Source: Paludibacter sp. (GTDB lineage: Bacteria; Bacteroidota; Bacteroidia; Bacteroidales; Paludibacteraceae). From it: a stretch of DNA of 14,755 nt. Positions within the stretch are counted from its first letter, which is position 1. Each line of letters starts with the position of its first letter. A program made the position numbers and the translations under genes. This document shows positions 1-7,629 of the stretch, piece after piece. The notes under the pieces are model-generated. The model saw only the letters and a list, made by a program, of their open reading frames with translations. It made no database searches and was not told where the DNA came from. The DNA lies in the NCBI GenBank assembly GCA_024709185.1, contig JANJXE010000175.1:1-14755 (forward strand), read 5' to 3'.

Positions 1-1426
1 CCTTATTTGCAATGGCTGCCATGCTATTGGCCAACTGCAACGGAGTTACCAGCACTTCACCCTGACCAATCGAAAGAGATCGCACTGTTAACGACCGCCA
101 ACCGGTTTCTCCATAATAGCGGTTGTAGTACTTTTGCGAAGGTACATTTCCGCTGGTTTGTTCAAAAATATCGCTGTCTTCAAATTTGTGTCCCAGACCG
201 AAACTCTTTATAGCATCCACCCAATCCTGGTAATTTTTTTTGAAGCGAAGGTTTTTTTCACCGTAACCTTCCCGTTCGATTGAATTTCGGAATGCATACC
301 AGAAATAGGGATTGCAACTTTGTTCAATAGCATTTAGTAAACCCACTGGAGAGCCATGATGGTGACTGCATTTAATGGGCGAGGAACCCGGGCCATTACA
401 AGGGAAAAGTGAACGTTCGTTGATTCCACCCATTTGTTGTAAAACAAGTGCCTGAATGGGTTTAAAGGTAGAACCGGGTGAGTATTGAGCCTGAGTGGCC
501 CTGTTCATGAGCGGTTTTGTAGGGTCTTTAACCAGAGCTGCATAATTGGCCGAACGTTGTCTTCCCACGAGCAGTGAAGGGTTAAATGCAGGATTGCTCA
601 CCATGGCCAGAATTTCACCTGTTGAAGGCTCGATAGCCACTGCACTTCCCACTTTTCCGTTCAGGAGTTCTTCTCCCAGTTTTTGCAGTTCTATGTCGAG
701 GGTGAGGTATAAATCAGTACCTGCTTTGGGAGCAACATCCATTTCGCCCTGGCGGTATTTTCCCTGGATACGTCCCCGCGAGTCGCGCAACAAAATCTCT
801 ACCCCTTTTTCACCACGAAGTGTAGCTTCGTAGGTAAATTCGACGCCATCGCGACCTGCATAATCGCCCTGGCGGTAATAGGGATCGGCTTCCAGCTTGC
901 GGCGCGACACTTCTCCGATACTTCCCAGCACATGGGCACCATAGGGATAGGTATATTCGCGAAGGGTCCGGTTTTGAATATAGAATCCCTGAAACTTATA
1001 CAGATTTTCCTGAAAACTGGCTATATCCTCAATCCCCAGCTGAGTCATAAAAACCTGGGGAGTATAGGAGGAATAACCGAGGTTTTTACGTCGGTCCTTA
1101 ATCTCAGCTATACGATTGATGAAATCGCTTTTCGTGATGTTTAGCGCCTTGCAAAATGCAAGTGTATCGAGGTTTTGTATTTCACGCATGATAAGCGATA
1201 CATCGTAGGCGGGCTTGTTGTAAACCAGCAATTTATTATTGCGGTCGTAAATTAGTCCTCTTGGTGGGAAAATCGTTTTTCGCAAAAAAGCATTACTTTC
1301 AGCACCCTCTTTATACCGTGTTTCAATAATCTGAAGGCTGAACAGTCGGACGATGTAAACCAGCACCACTGCTGAAATGAGTACAGCGATTACCCACCGG
1401 CGGTTTTGTAGCCTGTCGTTGATCAT
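1..1426 (-). CDS. mrdA: Penicillin-binding protein 2 (elongasome transpeptidase), 3' end outside window
   Basis: Class B penicillin-binding protein that cross-links peptidoglycan during lateral wall growth with RodA and MreBCD. The 475 visible codons begin MINDRLQNRR and lack the C-terminus. A single membrane anchor spans about residues 11-31. The PBP dimerisation domain follows, with the typical PPRGLIYDRN stretch near residues 55-64. The transpeptidase domain then shows the active-site S319-T-F-K322 and the second motif S370-C-N372, followed by a GQGEVLVTPLQLA segment. The third motif (KTG) should lie just beyond the left edge. The start codon overlaps the mreD stop by 4 nt (ATGA), which implies translational coupling as last visible gene of the mre operon. 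Spacing of the two motifs agrees with PBP2 rather than FtsI, and the mre context supports this. The family call is very secure; completeness cannot be judged. Confidence 0.95.
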   Translation of the reverse strand, partial: MINDRLQNRRWVIAVLISAVVLVYIVRLFSLQIIETRYKEGAESNAFLRKTIFPPRGLIYDRNNKLLVYNKPAYDVSLIMREIQNLDTLAFCKALNITKSDFINRIAEIKDRRKNLGYSSYTPQVFMTQLGIEDIASFQENLYKFQGFYIQNRTLREYTYPYGAHVLGSIGEVSRRKLEADPYYRQGDYAGRDGVEFTYEATLRGEKGVEILLRDSRGRIQGKYRQGEMDVAPKAGTDLYLTLDIELQKLGEELLNGKVGSAVAIEPSTGEILAMVSNPAFNPSLLVGRQRSANYAALVKDPTKPLMNRATQAQYSPGSTFKPIQALVLQQMGGINERSLFPCNGPGSSPIKCSHHHGSPVGLLNAIEQSCNPYFWYAFRNSIEREGYGEKNLRFKKNYQDWVDAIKSFGLGHKFEDSDIFEQTSGNVPSQKYYNRYYGETGWRSLTVRSLSIGQGEVLVTPLQLANSMAAIANK

Positions 1427-1926
1427 GATTTACCACTTTTAACCGATTGAATGCCAAAAATAATCAGAATAGTAACTACGCTGTTCATCAACAATCGAAC
1501 AAACGTAAGACCTGCATTTTCGAAGCTGAATATCTCCAGGAAATAAAATGCCGTATGGTGAACGATTACAAGACTCACCACATATTTCACAAAGGCAGAA
1601 ACACCAAAGGTGTAAAATCCGGGTACAGGGTTGGCTCCTTCTTCAATCGATAAAAAAGCCTTAATAACCGGATTCCGGAAATAGGCCAGTAAAACGGTGG
1701 CGAAAGCATGAACACCGGGTGTATTGGTAAACGAATCGATGATCAAACCCATTATAAATCCTACTATCAGGCTCAGCCACCGGGGAAAACGCACCGGGAG
1801 GAGAAGGATAAACAGAATATAGATGTAGGGATTTATGAATCCTGAAAAACGGATATTGTTCAGCACAAAAACCTGTACCAGAATCAGGATTATAAATCTT
1901 GCTATGTTCTGCACTAATATTATCAT
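1423..1926 (-). CDS. mreD: Rod shape-determining protein MreD
   Basis: Small integral membrane protein of the elongasome, thought to bridge MreC with RodA/PBP2. The 167 residues are almost entirely hydrophobic. Candidate membrane helices lie near residues 5-24, 32-46, 50-66, 74-90, 104-127 and 142-160, and short basic tails are visible (KSGKS at the C-terminus). A D-S-F within the GLIIDSF segment (about 60-66) is a position often kept in MreD proteins. Sequence conservation in this family is low, so the call rests on size, hydropathy and position: 2 nt after mreC and overlapping mrdA by 4 nt. No other family fits that place. The length is normal for MreD (roughly 160-190 residues). Confidence 0.9.
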   Translation of the reverse strand: MIILVQNIARFIILILVQVFVLNNIRFSGFINPYIYILFILLLPVRFPRWLSLIVGFIMGLIIDSFTNTPGVHAFATVLLAYFRNPVIKAFLSIEEGANPVPGFYTFGVSAFVKYVVSLVIVHHTAFYFLEIFSFENAGLTFVRLLMNSVVTILIIFGIQSVKSGKS

Positions 1927-1928
1927 AC

Positions 1929-2774
1929 CTATTGAATGACCGATTGTTCGAGACTATGCTGCTCTTCGTAATTCAGATAATTAATTACCTGTACATGCGA
2001 TAAGGTTCGGAAGTTTACAGCCAGTTGTACGCGAATATTGTAGTAGGCATCACTTTCTTTAATGGTGAAATCATCGACGGTTCCAATCAGAATTCCTTCC
2101 GGAAACGAATAGGTATAACCACTGGTAATCAGCGAGTCGCCCAGTGAAAATTTAACATGTCGGGCGATATCGTTTAGCCGTGCAAAGCGATAATCTTTCC
2201 CATCCCAAACGATAGGTCCGGAGTAATTATTCTTTTTAAACTTACTGTTAATTTGCATTTTGGGATTCAGAATCGGAATAACGACTGAAAACTTTTCGGT
2301 CACCTTCGATACTATCCCCACTACTCCTTCTTCGTTCACCACCCCCATATCCACCTTTATTCCATCGCGTTCTCCCTTATTGAGCGTAATGAAATTCTGC
2401 ATTTTATTGGTGGAGTTATGAATAACCTTGGCGTAGATATAAGCGATTTCGTTTTGCGGATCGATCGGATGCTTTAACTTACGAACAGTTGAGTCGGCAG
2501 TCATGCTTTGGAGCTGATTTCGCAGATTTACAATCTCGTTTTTCAGTTGAGTGTTTTCAGCCGATAGTCCATCGTTGGCTTGCCGAAGAAAAAAGTATTC
2601 CACTACAGAGTTACTCACTTCATAAAAGGAAGCAAGAAGGGTATTTCCGGAGGAAAAAAAAACACTTTTCTGATAACCGTTATTGTTTACGATTAGTCCA
2701 AACGAAAGTAATTCCAATGCGATGAAAAGAATTACAACGCTGTATTTTATCAGAAAAGCGATGAGCTTCCTCAT
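1929..2774 (-). CDS. mreC: Rod shape-determining protein MreC
   Basis: Bitopic membrane protein that links the cytoplasmic MreB filaments to the periplasmic PBP2/RodA machinery. The 281 residues show a short basic N-terminus, one membrane helix (about 11-30), and a coiled coil (about 68-95, rich in Leu, Asn, Glu and Gln) that mediates dimerisation in known MreC structures. A beta-barrel domain from about 110 to 265 follows, with the family-like stretch NKGERDGIKVDMGVV near 132-146 and GVVGIVSKV near 150-158. Its length is typical. It sits 37 nt after mreB and 2 nt before mreD. The chosen ATG gives the expected short cytoplasmic tail before the helix. I see nothing abnormal. Confidence 0.95.
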   Translation of the reverse strand: MRKLIAFLIKYSVVILFIALELLSFGLIVNNNGYQKSVFFSSGNTLLASFYEVSNSVVEYFFLRQANDGLSAENTQLKNEIVNLRNQLQSMTADSTVRKLKHPIDPQNEIAYIYAKVIHNSTNKMQNFITLNKGERDGIKVDMGVVNEEGVVGIVSKVTEKFSVVIPILNPKMQINSKFKKNNYSGPIVWDGKDYRFARLNDIARHVKFSLGDSLITSGYTYSFPEGILIGTVDDFTIKESDAYYNIRVQLAVNFRTLSHVQVINYLNYEEQHSLEQSVIQ

Positions 2775-2811
2775 TGTATTGTATACTTTCTCTTCACTGT
2801 ACGATACCTTA

Positions 2812-3831
2812 TCAGCGAATCAGGAACCCGAATTTATCCACATTTTTCAGGGCAATACCAGTTCCACGGGCAACGGCACGGAGCGGATCCTCAGCAATAT
2901 GAAATTTGATATTCAATTTATCGGAGAAGCGTTTGTCGAGTCCACGCAACAACGCACCACCACCAGCCAGGTAAATTCCTTTTTCAACAATATCGGCGTA
3001 GAGTTCGGGAGGAGTTTGTTCCAGGGCGCTGAGGATAGCAGCTTCCATTTTCGAGATTGATTTTTCGAGACAGTGGGCAATTTCCTGATAAGAAACAGGT
3101 ACTTCCATCGGAAGTGCAGTCATACGGTTCGGACCACGCACAATATAATCTTCAGGAGCATCTTCGAGATCGGTAAGCGCAGCACCTACGTTGATTTTAA
3201 TCATTTCAGCGGTACGTTCACCCACTTTGATATTGTGCATACGTCCCATGTATTCAACGATATCGGCTGTCAGGTCATCACCTGCAATACGAATCGACTT
3301 GTTGGAGACGATACCGCCCAATGAAATAACGGCAATTTCGGTAGTTCCACCCCCAATGTCCACAATCATACAGCCGGTGGGAGCCTCCACATCAATACCG
3401 ATTCCTATTGCAGCAGCCATGGGCTCGTAAATCATGTACACTTCACGGCCACCTGCATGTTCGCTGGAGTCGCGTACCGCGCGAATTTCGACCTCGGTAC
3501 TACCTGAAGGAATACACACCACCATTTTGAGAGAGGGCGTGAACAAGTAATTTTTGGTGGGAATCATTTTTATCATCCCGCGAATCATCAGCTCGGCAGC
3601 GTAGAAATCGGCGATAACGCCATCGCGCAGCGGACGAACCGTGCGAATCCCTTCGTTTTCCTTACCCTGCATCTGACGGGCTTTTTCGCCGATGGCAATG
3701 AGTTTGTCGGTACGTTTATCGAGCGCAACCACCGAAGGTTCGTCGACTACAATTTTATCGTTATGAATGATGATGGTATTGGCTGTTCCTAAGTCAATGG
3801 CAATCTCCTGAGTGAATGAAAAAAATCCCAT
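2812..3831 (-). CDS. mreB: Rod shape-determining actin homologue MreB
   Basis: Bacterial actin whose membrane-bound filaments orient the elongasome. With the start at 3831 the protein is 339 residues, the normal MreB length, beginning MGFFSFTQEIAIDLGTANT. Visible nucleotide-binding motifs are phosphate-1 D13-L-G-T-A-N-T19, phosphate-2 D158-I-G-G-G-T-T, the E136-P-M-A-A-A-I-G segment, and the adenosine motif LAGGGALLRGLD at 288-299. The hydrophobic GFFSF start may contact the membrane. The frame stays open upstream to an ATG at 3909, which would add 26 residues unlike any MreB and overlap the purH 3' end. The internal ATG is therefore preferred; it lies 13 nt after the purH stop. The gene is second in the purH-mre operon. 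Confidence 0.96.
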   Translation of the reverse strand: MGFFSFTQEIAIDLGTANTIIIHNDKIVVDEPSVVALDKRTDKLIAIGEKARQMQGKENEGIRTVRPLRDGVIADFYAAELMIRGMIKMIPTKNYLFTPSLKMVVCIPSGSTEVEIRAVRDSSEHAGGREVYMIYEPMAAAIGIGIDVEAPTGCMIVDIGGGTTEIAVISLGGIVSNKSIRIAGDDLTADIVEYMGRMHNIKVGERTAEMIKINVGAALTDLEDAPEDYIVRGPNRMTALPMEVPVSYQEIAHCLEKSISKMEAAILSALEQTPPELYADIVEKGIYLAGGGALLRGLDKRFSDKLNIKFHIAEDPLRAVARGTGIALKNVDKFGFLIR

Positions 3832-3844
3832 ATTGCGTACGTTG

Positions 3845-5365
3845 TTAATGTTTGAAATGTCTGAATCCTGTTGTAACCATGGCCAGTCCGTTAGTGTTGC
3901 ATGAGTCAACCGAATCCTGGTCTTTTATTGAACCTCCCGGTTGGATGACTGCTGATACACCTGCCTTAGCAGCAATTTCAACACAATCGGGGAAAGGGAA
4001 GAATGCATCGGAAGCCATCACAGCCCCGTTGAGATCGAAACCAAACTGTGCTGCTTTTGCAATGGCCTGTTCGAGCGCATCAACACGCGAGGTTTGTCCC
4101 ACGCCGCTGGCATACATCTGTTTATTTCGTGCAAGTACAATTGCATTCGATTTGGTGTGTTTTACAATCTTATTTGCAAACAGCAGGTCTTCGATTTCAT
4201 CCTCCGTAGGGGATTTCTGAGTAACCACCTTCAGGTCTTCAGCGGTTTCCACCTTCAGGTCTTTATCCTGAATGAGAACACCATTGAGGAGCGAACGGAA
4301 CTGTTGATCGCGTAACTTGTTGTTTTTAAGAATCAAAATGATTCTGTTTTTCTTTTGCGAAAGCACTTCCAGGGCATCGAGGTCGTAATCGGGAGCGATG
4401 ATCACTTCGAAAAACAGCTTATTGATTTCCTCGGCTGTTGTTTTATCCACCACAGCATTGGTGATAAGTACACCACCGAAAGCTGAAACCGGGTCACCGG
4501 CCAAAGCGTCATTCCATGCATCCACCAGCACCGGACGGGATGCAATACCACAGGCATTGTTGTGTTTCAGGATGGCGAAAGTGATGTCTTCAAAATCGTT
4601 GATGAGACTGACAGCCGCATCAATATCGAGTAAGTTGTTGTACGAGATTTCTTTTCCCTGAAGCTGTTCGAACATATCGTCGAACTTGCCGGTGAAAATG
4701 CCTTTCTGATGAGGGTTTTCTCCGTAACGGAGAACTTTTGATTCGTTTTCAGCAAACCGGAAAGCCGATTGTTCTTCTTTATCGAAATAGTTGAAGATAG
4801 CCGAATCGTAGGCAGAGGATACACCAAATGCCTGAGTAGCAAACCAGCGGCGTTCTTCAATAGTGGTTACAGCGCCTCCATCGTTCAAAATATTAAGCAG
4901 AGGCTCATACTGGTGCTGAGAAGCAACAATGACCACATCGTTGAAATTTTTAGCTGCAGCGCGTATCAGCGATATACCTCCGATATCAATTTTTTCGATG
5001 ATGTCCGGCTCATCGGCACCGGCAGCTACAGTAGCTTCGAAAGGATATAAATCGACTATAACAAGATCAATTTCAGGAATACCGAAGTTTTCGAGCTGTT
5101 CCTGATCGGAAGTTAATTCGCGTCGGGAAAGTATTCCTCCAAATACCTTCGGATGCAACGTTTTTACACGTCCACCCAGTATCGACGGATAACCTGTCAG
5201 ATCTTCCACAGCTTCGCAGGGAATATTGAGCGATTCGATGAACGATTGCGTTCCACCGGTTGATACAAATTCGACTCCTTCTTCGTGGAGTTTTTGAATA
5301 ATAATGTCTAACTTATCTTTGTGATATACAGAGACCAGGGCTTTTTTTATACGCTTTTTATTCAT
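3845..5365 (-). CDS. purH: Bifunctional AICAR transformylase / IMP cyclohydrolase
   Basis: Catalyses the last two steps of de novo purine synthesis in the cytoplasm: AICAR to FAICAR using 10-formyl-THF, then FAICAR to IMP. The 506 residues begin MNKKRIKKALVSVYHKDKL. The N-terminal cyclohydrolase (MGS-like) domain shows FVSTGGT at 33-39 and GGRVKTLHPKV at 64-74. The transformylase domain shows RYGENPHQ at 213-220, the catalytic pair K267-H268 in KHNNACG, SAFGG at 294-298, KHTKSNAIV at 402-410 and QPGGSIKDQD near 475-484. An upstream in-frame ATG at 5422 would add 19 residues, but it lies upstream of the predicted promoter's -7 box, so 5365 is chosen. It is the first gene of the mre operon, with its own promoter at 5392-5423. 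Confidence 0.97.
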   Translation of the reverse strand: MNKKRIKKALVSVYHKDKLDIIIQKLHEEGVEFVSTGGTQSFIESLNIPCEAVEDLTGYPSILGGRVKTLHPKVFGGILSRRELTSDQEQLENFGIPEIDLVIVDLYPFEATVAAGADEPDIIEKIDIGGISLIRAAAKNFNDVVIVASQHQYEPLLNILNDGGAVTTIEERRWFATQAFGVSSAYDSAIFNYFDKEEQSAFRFAENESKVLRYGENPHQKGIFTGKFDDMFEQLQGKEISYNNLLDIDAAVSLINDFEDITFAILKHNNACGIASRPVLVDAWNDALAGDPVSAFGGVLITNAVVDKTTAEEINKLFFEVIIAPDYDLDALEVLSQKKNRIILILKNNKLRDQQFRSLLNGVLIQDKDLKVETAEDLKVVTQKSPTEDEIEDLLFANKIVKHTKSNAIVLARNKQMYASGVGQTSRVDALEQAIAKAAQFGFDLNGAVMASDAFFPFPDCVEIAAKAGVSAVIQPGGSIKDQDSVDSCNTNGLAMVTTGFRHFKH

Positions 5366-5391
5366 TATTTGGGAAGCTTCTGTTAAGTCTG

Positions 5392-5423
5392 CAAAGCTAC
5401 AAAAAAATGTTGGGACTCGCAAA
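5392..5423 (-). promoter_or_regulatory. Bacteroidetes-type promoter of purH-mreBCD-mrdA
   Basis: On the minus strand a TTTG (-33 box, plus-strand 5420-5423) is followed after exactly 20 nt by TAGCTTTG (-7 box, plus-strand 5392-5399). This matches the known Bacteroidetes primary sigma consensus TTTG-N19-21-TAnnTTTG. Transcription would start around 5385-5388, giving a leader of only about 20 nt before the purH ATG at 5365. The leader contains no obvious riboswitch or Shine-Dalgarno sequence. The motif and spacing are seen directly; activity is inferred. Confidence 0.7.
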
Positions 5424-5521
5424 AGGATATTTTTGATACCATGACAGGCTATTCAGAAGGTATACTGTTTTAGACTGGTAGCATTTTATCTGTCAAAAAA
5501 ATAAGAATTTACATTTTGGTA

Positions 5522-6286
5522 TCAGCGTTCTTTTTCAGTGAGGTATTTCCAGTACCTGCGGGGTAAATGCTGGCGATGCAGTTGTTGGTTTATTCGTTCA
5601 TGTATGGTAATTGCCTTAAAATACTTTTTCCAGAGCTGACGGTATATCAGTTCATTTTCAGCCAACAACTGCTCTGCTACTTTTCCCTCGGGGAATAGGT
5701 CGTTGTTTTCAAACCTGACTTCAGTAAGTTTGCGATTTTGATGGTGCATACCGTAGTTGCGGCGGGTATCGTAAATAATCCATTCCTGATCGGCAAAACG
5801 ATTCCGGAAGTGGGTAACGATAAGTGGAATCACGTTATGATCCGGATCAATCGGAGCAAAATAAACTTCATCGGCAGTTTTCTGAAAACGGACAAATTCT
5901 ATCATGCGGTGTTTTTCTTTACTCACTTTCTGAGCCAGTTGACGTAACTTCAACACATCATCGTCGGCAAAATTGGTTGCGATAGACTGCTGGCTTTCGA
6001 AAGTTTTTCGCAGGTAACGGAAAATGGTTTCATCGGTTCCGGGCAATTCTGAAAGCCATGCATAGCCTATCATATTTAACGTGTTGCGATCGACTTTCTT
6101 TTCAAGTGCTTTCCATAACCGGTCGCGCTTGTCGCGAGACGAAATAACCGTATGATTAAATTCTGTAAACAGCGGTTCTGGTTCATCAAGTGAAATCAGC
6201 TTGTCCGGAAACCGCTTCAGGACAAAGGCATCGAACACACAGGACAACAGTCCCTCGAATGATTGGTCGTATTGAAAAACGATCAT
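5522..6286 (-). CDS. DUF4130 / TIGR03915-type probable DNA metabolism protein
   Basis: Partner of the radical SAM protein encoded just upstream; the reaction is not established. The 254 residues match the TIGR03915/DUF4130 pattern. There is a variable N-terminal part (about 1-80) beginning MIVFQYDQSFEGLL, then a core with H126-R-M, R133-F-Q-K, YFAPIDPDHNV at 142-152, H159-F-R-N-R-F164, W169-I-I-Y-D173-x-R-R, and a closing stretch LWKKYFKAITIHERIN (218-233) and LPRRYWKYLTE (241-251). The charged and aromatic pattern suggests a nucleic-acid or nucleotide-binding fold, which is inference. In some bacteria this family is fused to a uracil-DNA glycosylase-like domain; here the protein ends after DUF4130 with no such domain. 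It starts 21 nt after the radical SAM gene, so co-transcription is likely. No strong terminator separates it from purH. Confidence 0.85.
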   Translation of the reverse strand: MIVFQYDQSFEGLLSCVFDAFVLKRFPDKLISLDEPEPLFTEFNHTVISSRDKRDRLWKALEKKVDRNTLNMIGYAWLSELPGTDETIFRYLRKTFESQQSIATNFADDDVLKLRQLAQKVSKEKHRMIEFVRFQKTADEVYFAPIDPDHNVIPLIVTHFRNRFADQEWIIYDTRRNYGMHHQNRKLTEVRFENNDLFPEGKVAEQLLAENELIYRQLWKKYFKAITIHERINQQLHRQHLPRRYWKYLTEKER

Positions 6287-6307
6287 AGTAGCTTTTCTAT
6301 TCAGGAT

Positions 6308-7573
6308 TTATTCCGGAAAAAACAGGGTTAATTGCCCCGGCGGAACAGTTTTGCGCGAAACTTTCTTTTCGGTAAGTACTTTTCGTACGTATTCTGGCGA
6401 GGTTTCGTGTACAGTCATAAATGGCAGTTCGAGACAGGTGATAAAATATTTCGCCTTTTTCATCACTACTCCGATTTTTTTTAAATCATCGGAACGTAAG
6501 CGTGAGAATCGACGCGCCATCAGGATGGTTTTGGCCGATTTCACTCCAACGCCGGGAATACGCAGGAGCATGGCATAATCGGCAGTATTTACATCCACCG
6601 GAAAATGCTGTGGATGCCGCAATGCCCACGATAGCTTGGGGTCGACTTCCAAATCGAGGTTAGGGTATCGGTCGTCGACAATTTCATCAACGTTGAAACC
6701 ATAAAACCGCATCAGCCAATCGGCCTGATACAATCTGTTTTCGCGAATCAGCGGCGGTTGTTTAAGTGCAGGTAGCCGCTGGTCGGACGTGTTTACCGGA
6801 ATATATCCCGAATAATACACCCTTTTCATGCCGGGTTTGGTATACAGCATATCCGATGTTTGCAGGATGGTTTTATCCGATTCATCGGTTGCACCAATTA
6901 TCATCTGCGTACTTTGCCCTGCCGGAGCGAATTTTCGCAGTTTAGGAGCATTTTTGCGCAGTTCCTGATTTTCCAGCATACCCTGTTGAATGTATTCCAT
7001 AGGCTTAAAAACACTGGCGTGATCTTTTTCAGGAGCCAGCAGTTTCAGGTTTTGCTCGTTTGCAATTTCGATATTTACACTCAACCGGTCGGCATACATT
7101 CCTGCTTCCTGCACCAGCAGTTCGCTTGCACCCGGAATACTTTTCAGGTGAATATAGCCGTTGAACCGGTGTTTCAACCGTAGTTCGCGTGCCACCCTCA
7201 CCAACCGTTCCATGGTGTAATCGGGATTGTTGATTACGCCTGAGCTCAGAAACAGTCCTTCGATGTAATTGCGGCGGTAAAATCCGATGGTAAGGTCCAC
7301 CAGCTCATCGACAGTAAATGCAGCCCTTCGCACATCGTTGCTACGTCGGTTAACGCAATAGGCACAATCGTAGATACAATGGTTGGTGAGCATAATTTTC
7401 AGCAGCGATACACAGCGACCATCTTCGGTAAAGCTGTGGCAAATGCCCCATCCCGAAGTGTTTCCGATTCCACCGGCAGTACGTGATCTGGTCACGCCGC
7501 TGGATGCGCAGGAGACATCGTATTTTGCCGATTCAGCAAGGATTTCCAGTTTCGAAAGTATAGCCGGATTCAT
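6308..7573 (-). CDS. Putative DNA modification/repair radical SAM protein (TIGR03916-like)
   Basis: Radical SAM enzyme predicted to act on DNA or a nucleotide; substrate unknown. Of 421 residues, the cluster-binding C66-x3-C70-x2-C73 lies in NHCIYDCAYC and should hold a 4Fe-4S cluster that cleaves S-adenosylmethionine. A radical SAM barrel spans about 60-290. A helix-hairpin-helix typical of DNA-binding repair proteins lies at about 329-352 (LLRIPGVGVKSAKTIL). Three further cysteines, C22 (VSCASSG), C45 (GICHSF) and C54 (GRCVSLL), precede the main motif and may be structurally important. The ATG at 7573 gives the usual MxxxxLSKLEILAESAKYD opening of the family. The DUF4130 partner follows after 21 nt, as in the linked TIGR03915/TIGR03916 pairs. 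The gene is transcribed divergently from the efflux operon. Confidence 0.9.
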   Translation of the reverse strand: MNPAILSKLEILAESAKYDVSCASSGVTRSRTAGGIGNTSGWGICHSFTEDGRCVSLLKIMLTNHCIYDCAYCVNRRSNDVRRAAFTVDELVDLTIGFYRRNYIEGLFLSSGVINNPDYTMERLVRVARELRLKHRFNGYIHLKSIPGASELLVQEAGMYADRLSVNIEIANEQNLKLLAPEKDHASVFKPMEYIQQGMLENQELRKNAPKLRKFAPAGQSTQMIIGATDESDKTILQTSDMLYTKPGMKRVYYSGYIPVNTSDQRLPALKQPPLIRENRLYQADWLMRFYGFNVDEIVDDRYPNLDLEVDPKLSWALRHPQHFPVDVNTADYAMLLRIPGVGVKSAKTILMARRFSRLRSDDLKKIGVVMKKAKYFITCLELPFMTVHETSPEYVRKVLTEKKVSRKTVPPGQLTLFFPE

Positions 7574-7582
7574 TTTTACTTT

Positions 7583-7593
7583 GTATAGTATAC
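7583..7593. promoter_or_regulatory. Perfect 11-bp palindrome GTATAGTATAC, possible operator
   Basis: GTATA-G-TATAC is a perfect inverted repeat with one central base. It lies 9 nt upstream of the radical SAM ATG and inside its predicted leader. Short symmetric sites at this place can be repressor operators, or they can be chance in A/T-rich DNA. No regulator gene in the window is an obvious partner. Confidence 0.25.
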
Positions 7594-7621
7594 GCTACCC
7601 GGGAGTGAAAACCACGGAGGA

Positions 7622-7629
7622 CAAAAATA
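7622..7629 (-). promoter_or_regulatory. Candidate -7 box of the radical SAM/DUF4130 unit
   Basis: The minus strand reads TATTTTTG, a full match to the Bacteroidetes TAnnTTTG element, 48 nt upstream of the radical SAM ATG. At the required 19-21 nt upstream there is no TTTG (the sequence is GTATCGG-like), so only half of the promoter is supported. Confidence 0.35.

Noticed and set aside
7..213. 68-codon plus-strand frame at the left edge
   Set aside because: It is antisense to the transpeptidase domain of PBP2, whose motifs read cleanly on the minus strand.
2683..3060. 125-codon plus-strand frame across the mreB-mreC junction
   Set aside because: It covers the conserved 3' end of mreB and 5' end of mreC on the other strand and resembles no known family.
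5424..5521. Possible terminator between the DUF4130 gene and purH
   Set aside because: Only a 5-bp GACAG/CTGTC pairing with a long loop is available and no T tract follows in the right orientation.
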